DNA from: an uncultured Alphaproteobacteria bacterium
GTDB lineage: Bacteria; Pseudomonadota; Alphaproteobacteria; Rhizobiales; Beijerinckiaceae
Reading direction: 5' to 3'
Length of the DNA: 7,342 nt
Assembly (NCBI GenBank): GCA_937903315.1
Contig: CALCZO010000243.1
Span: 1-7,342, forward strand
A model generated the notes under the pieces. It ran no database searches. It had not been told where the DNA came from and saw only the letters and a program-made list of their open reading frames with translations. Made by a program: the position numbers and the translations under genes. Numbering within the stretch: the first letter of the stretch is position 1; every line of letters begins with the position of its first letter. Of the stretch, positions 6,585-7,342 are shown one piece after another.

Positions 6585-6895
6585 GCGACACCGCGCCCTG
6601 TGACGAAGACCGGTTTCCTGACGGGGCGCTCGTCCGCGTTCTGCCGATCATCAACCGCAAGGGGCTGCATGCCCGTGCCTCGGCCAAATTCGTGCAATGC
6701 GCGGAACAGTTCGAGAGCCAGATTTCGGTCCATCGCTGCGGTGAGACGGTGGGCGGCACCTCGATCATGGGACTGCTGACGCTCGCCGCCGCGCAGGGCA
6801 CCAGCGTGACGGTCGCAGCGCTCGGCAGCGATGCGGAGTCTGCCCTCGATGCCATCGCGGCCCTCGTTGCCGACCGCTTCGGCGAGGACGAGTGA
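6581..6895 (+). CDS. ptsH: HPr phosphocarrier protein
   Basis: HPr of the regulatory PTS has 104 residues. The active-site motif KGLHARASAKF (27-37) carries H30, phosphorylated by an enzyme I (not in this window). GGTSIMGLLTLAA (58-70) carries S61, the expected HprK target. The H30-S61 distance of 31 residues equals that of H15-S46 in classical HPr. The protein is about 15 residues longer at the N-terminus than E. coli or Bacillus HPr, with the acidic lead MSDTAPCDEDRFPDG. The ATG at 6581 overlaps the EIIA stop, and no better ATG exists downstream before the domain; a GTG at codon 18 (6632) would remove the extension. Co-location with hprK and EIIA supports a kinase-substrate-acceptor set that signals nutrient status. 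No strong terminator follows, so some readthrough into ahcY is possible. Confidence 0.96.
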   Translation: MSDTAPCDEDRFPDGALVRVLPIINRKGLHARASAKFVQCAEQFESQISVHRCGETVGGTSIMGLLTLAAAQGTSVTVAALGSDAESALDAIAALVADRFGEDE

Positions 6896-6923
6896 TCGGT
6901 CAGTGCGGCTACTTCGAATTGCC

Positions 6924-6945
6924 GACATAAAGATATGTTTATATC
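6924..6945. promoter_or_regulatory. 22-base imperfect palindrome, candidate operator of ahcY
   Basis: Half-sites GACATAAAGAT (6924-6934) and ATGTTTATATC (6935-6945) are reverse complements at 9 of 11 positions. The site is strikingly AT-rich in a GC-rich genome and ends 4 bases before the ahcY -35 box. AT-rich palindromes of this kind upstream of methionine-cycle genes are typical of ArsR-type regulators; SahR, which responds to S-adenosylhomocysteine, is the named precedent in Proteobacteria. Assignment to SahR is inference, and the regulator gene is not in the window. Confidence 0.55.
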
Positions 6946-6949
6946 GAGG

Positions 6950-6978
6950 TTGCTGTATGCAGTGTGGTCTGCTATAGA
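6950..6978 (+). promoter_or_regulatory. Sigma-70-type promoter of ahcY
   Basis: TTGCTG (6950-6955) and TATAGA (6973-6978) are separated by 17 bases, a good vegetative promoter. Transcription would start near 6985, leaving an untranslated leader of about 27 bases. That is too short for a SAM or SAH riboswitch, so control would have to be by the adjacent protein operator or another factor. Confidence 0.65.
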
Positions 6979-7011
6979 GCCGGCGACTTAACGCGATCAG
7001 GAACCATCGTC

Positions 7012-7342
7012 ATGGATTACAGCATCAAGGACATCGGCCTTGCCGATTTCGGCCGCAAGGAAATCAACATCGCCGAAACCGAAATGCCGGGGCTGATGGC
7101 GATCCGCCGGGAATATGGCCCCAGCCAGCCGCTGAAGGGCGCCCGGATTGCCGGTTCGCTGCATATGACCATTCAGACAGCGGTGCTGATCGAGACGCTG
7201 AAGGCGCTCGGCGCGGACATCCGCTGGGCCTCGTGCAACATCTACTCGACCCAGGACCACGCCGCCGCCGCGATTGCCGAGGCCGGTATCCCGGTGTTCG
7301 CCGTCAAGGGCGAGACGCTGGTCGATTACTGGGAGTACACGC
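7012..7342 (+). CDS. ahcY: S-adenosylhomocysteinase (adenosylhomocysteinase), 5' part only
   Basis: The enzyme reversibly hydrolyses S-adenosylhomocysteine to adenosine and homocysteine, relieving product inhibition of methyltransferases in the methionine cycle. It is cytosolic and NAD-dependent. The window holds the first 110 codons, with the frame open at the right edge; the full protein would be about 430-470 residues. Conserved features are ADFGRKEI (11-18), AETEMPGLMAIR (21-32), the substrate-binding GSLHMT (48-53, with H51), TAVLIETL (56-63) and the family signature SCNIYSTQDHAAAAI (74-88), followed by VKGET (98-102). The NAD-binding domain lies beyond the edge. The ATG at 7012 has AGGAA (6999-7003) 8 bases upstream. 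It has its own promoter and an operator candidate in the 116-base spacer after HPr, so it is probably regulated separately from the PTS genes although adjacent to them in many Alphaproteobacteria. Confidence 0.97.
   Translation, partial: MDYSIKDIGLADFGRKEINIAETEMPGLMAIRREYGPSQPLKGARIAGSLHMTIQTAVLIETLKALGADIRWASCNIYSTQDHAAAAIAEAGIPVFAVKGETLVDYWEYT

Noticed and set aside
6899..6924. Terminator after HPr from a CGGC/GCCG inverted repeat
   Set aside because: The stem is only 4 bp with an 11-base loop and there is no T-tract.
6896..7011. SAM or SAH riboswitch upstream of ahcY
   Set aside because: The inferred leader is about 27 bases and shows no pseudoknot-type pairing, and the conspicuous palindrome lies upstream of the -35 box, so it would not be transcribed.
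1..7342. CRISPR arrays, insertion sequences, tRNA or rRNA genes, phage or attachment sites
   Set aside because: No regularly spaced repeats, transposase motifs, tRNA cloverleaf or rRNA sequence was found on either strand.

Overview
This is a core chromosomal stretch from a GC-rich alphaproteobacterium. The gene order pckA / chvI-chvG-hprK-EIIA-HPr / ahcY is a well-known conserved block of Rhizobiales (Hyphomicrobiales) and relatives, and every recognisable product is of the alphaproteobacterial type. The genus cannot be fixed from the sequence alone.

Layout. The left third is on the minus strand. It holds the 5' end of an EamA-type exporter gene that runs off the left edge (1-163), then ATP-dependent PEP carboxykinase pckA (303-1907) with a clear intrinsic terminator behind it (253-274), then a HugZ/DUF2470-type split-barrel protein (2166-2951). 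A 174-base divergent spacer separates hugZ from the plus-strand block. That block runs response regulator chvI (3126-3824), sensor kinase chvG (3844-5610), a short HPr kinase/phosphorylase hprK (5607-6050), a mannose-family EIIA (6183-6584), an HPr (6581-6895) and the 5' part of S-adenosylhomocysteinase ahcY (7012 to the right edge), which has its own promoter and a palindromic operator candidate.

How the parts fit. ChvG/ChvI is an envelope and acid-stress two-component system known in rhizobia and Agrobacterium to affect central metabolism, including pckA. HprK, EIIA and HPr form an incomplete, regulatory phosphotransferase system: HPr carries both the EI-phosphorylated histidine (H30) and the HprK-phosphorylated serine (S61), while no sugar-specific EIIB or EIIC gene is present here. 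Two ATGA start/stop overlaps (chvG/hprK and EIIA/HPr) suggest translational coupling. The window therefore links stress sensing, carbon and nitrogen status signalling and the gluconeogenic entry step.

No new biological system was found. The points worth a second look are regulatory: a 22-base palindrome beside the ahcY promoter, helically phased GCAAA repeats upstream of pckA, competing hairpins in the hprK-EIIA spacer, and an overlapping four-codon ORF at the chvG start. The very long ORFs opposite pckA and chvI/chvG are shadow frames of GC-rich coding DNA.
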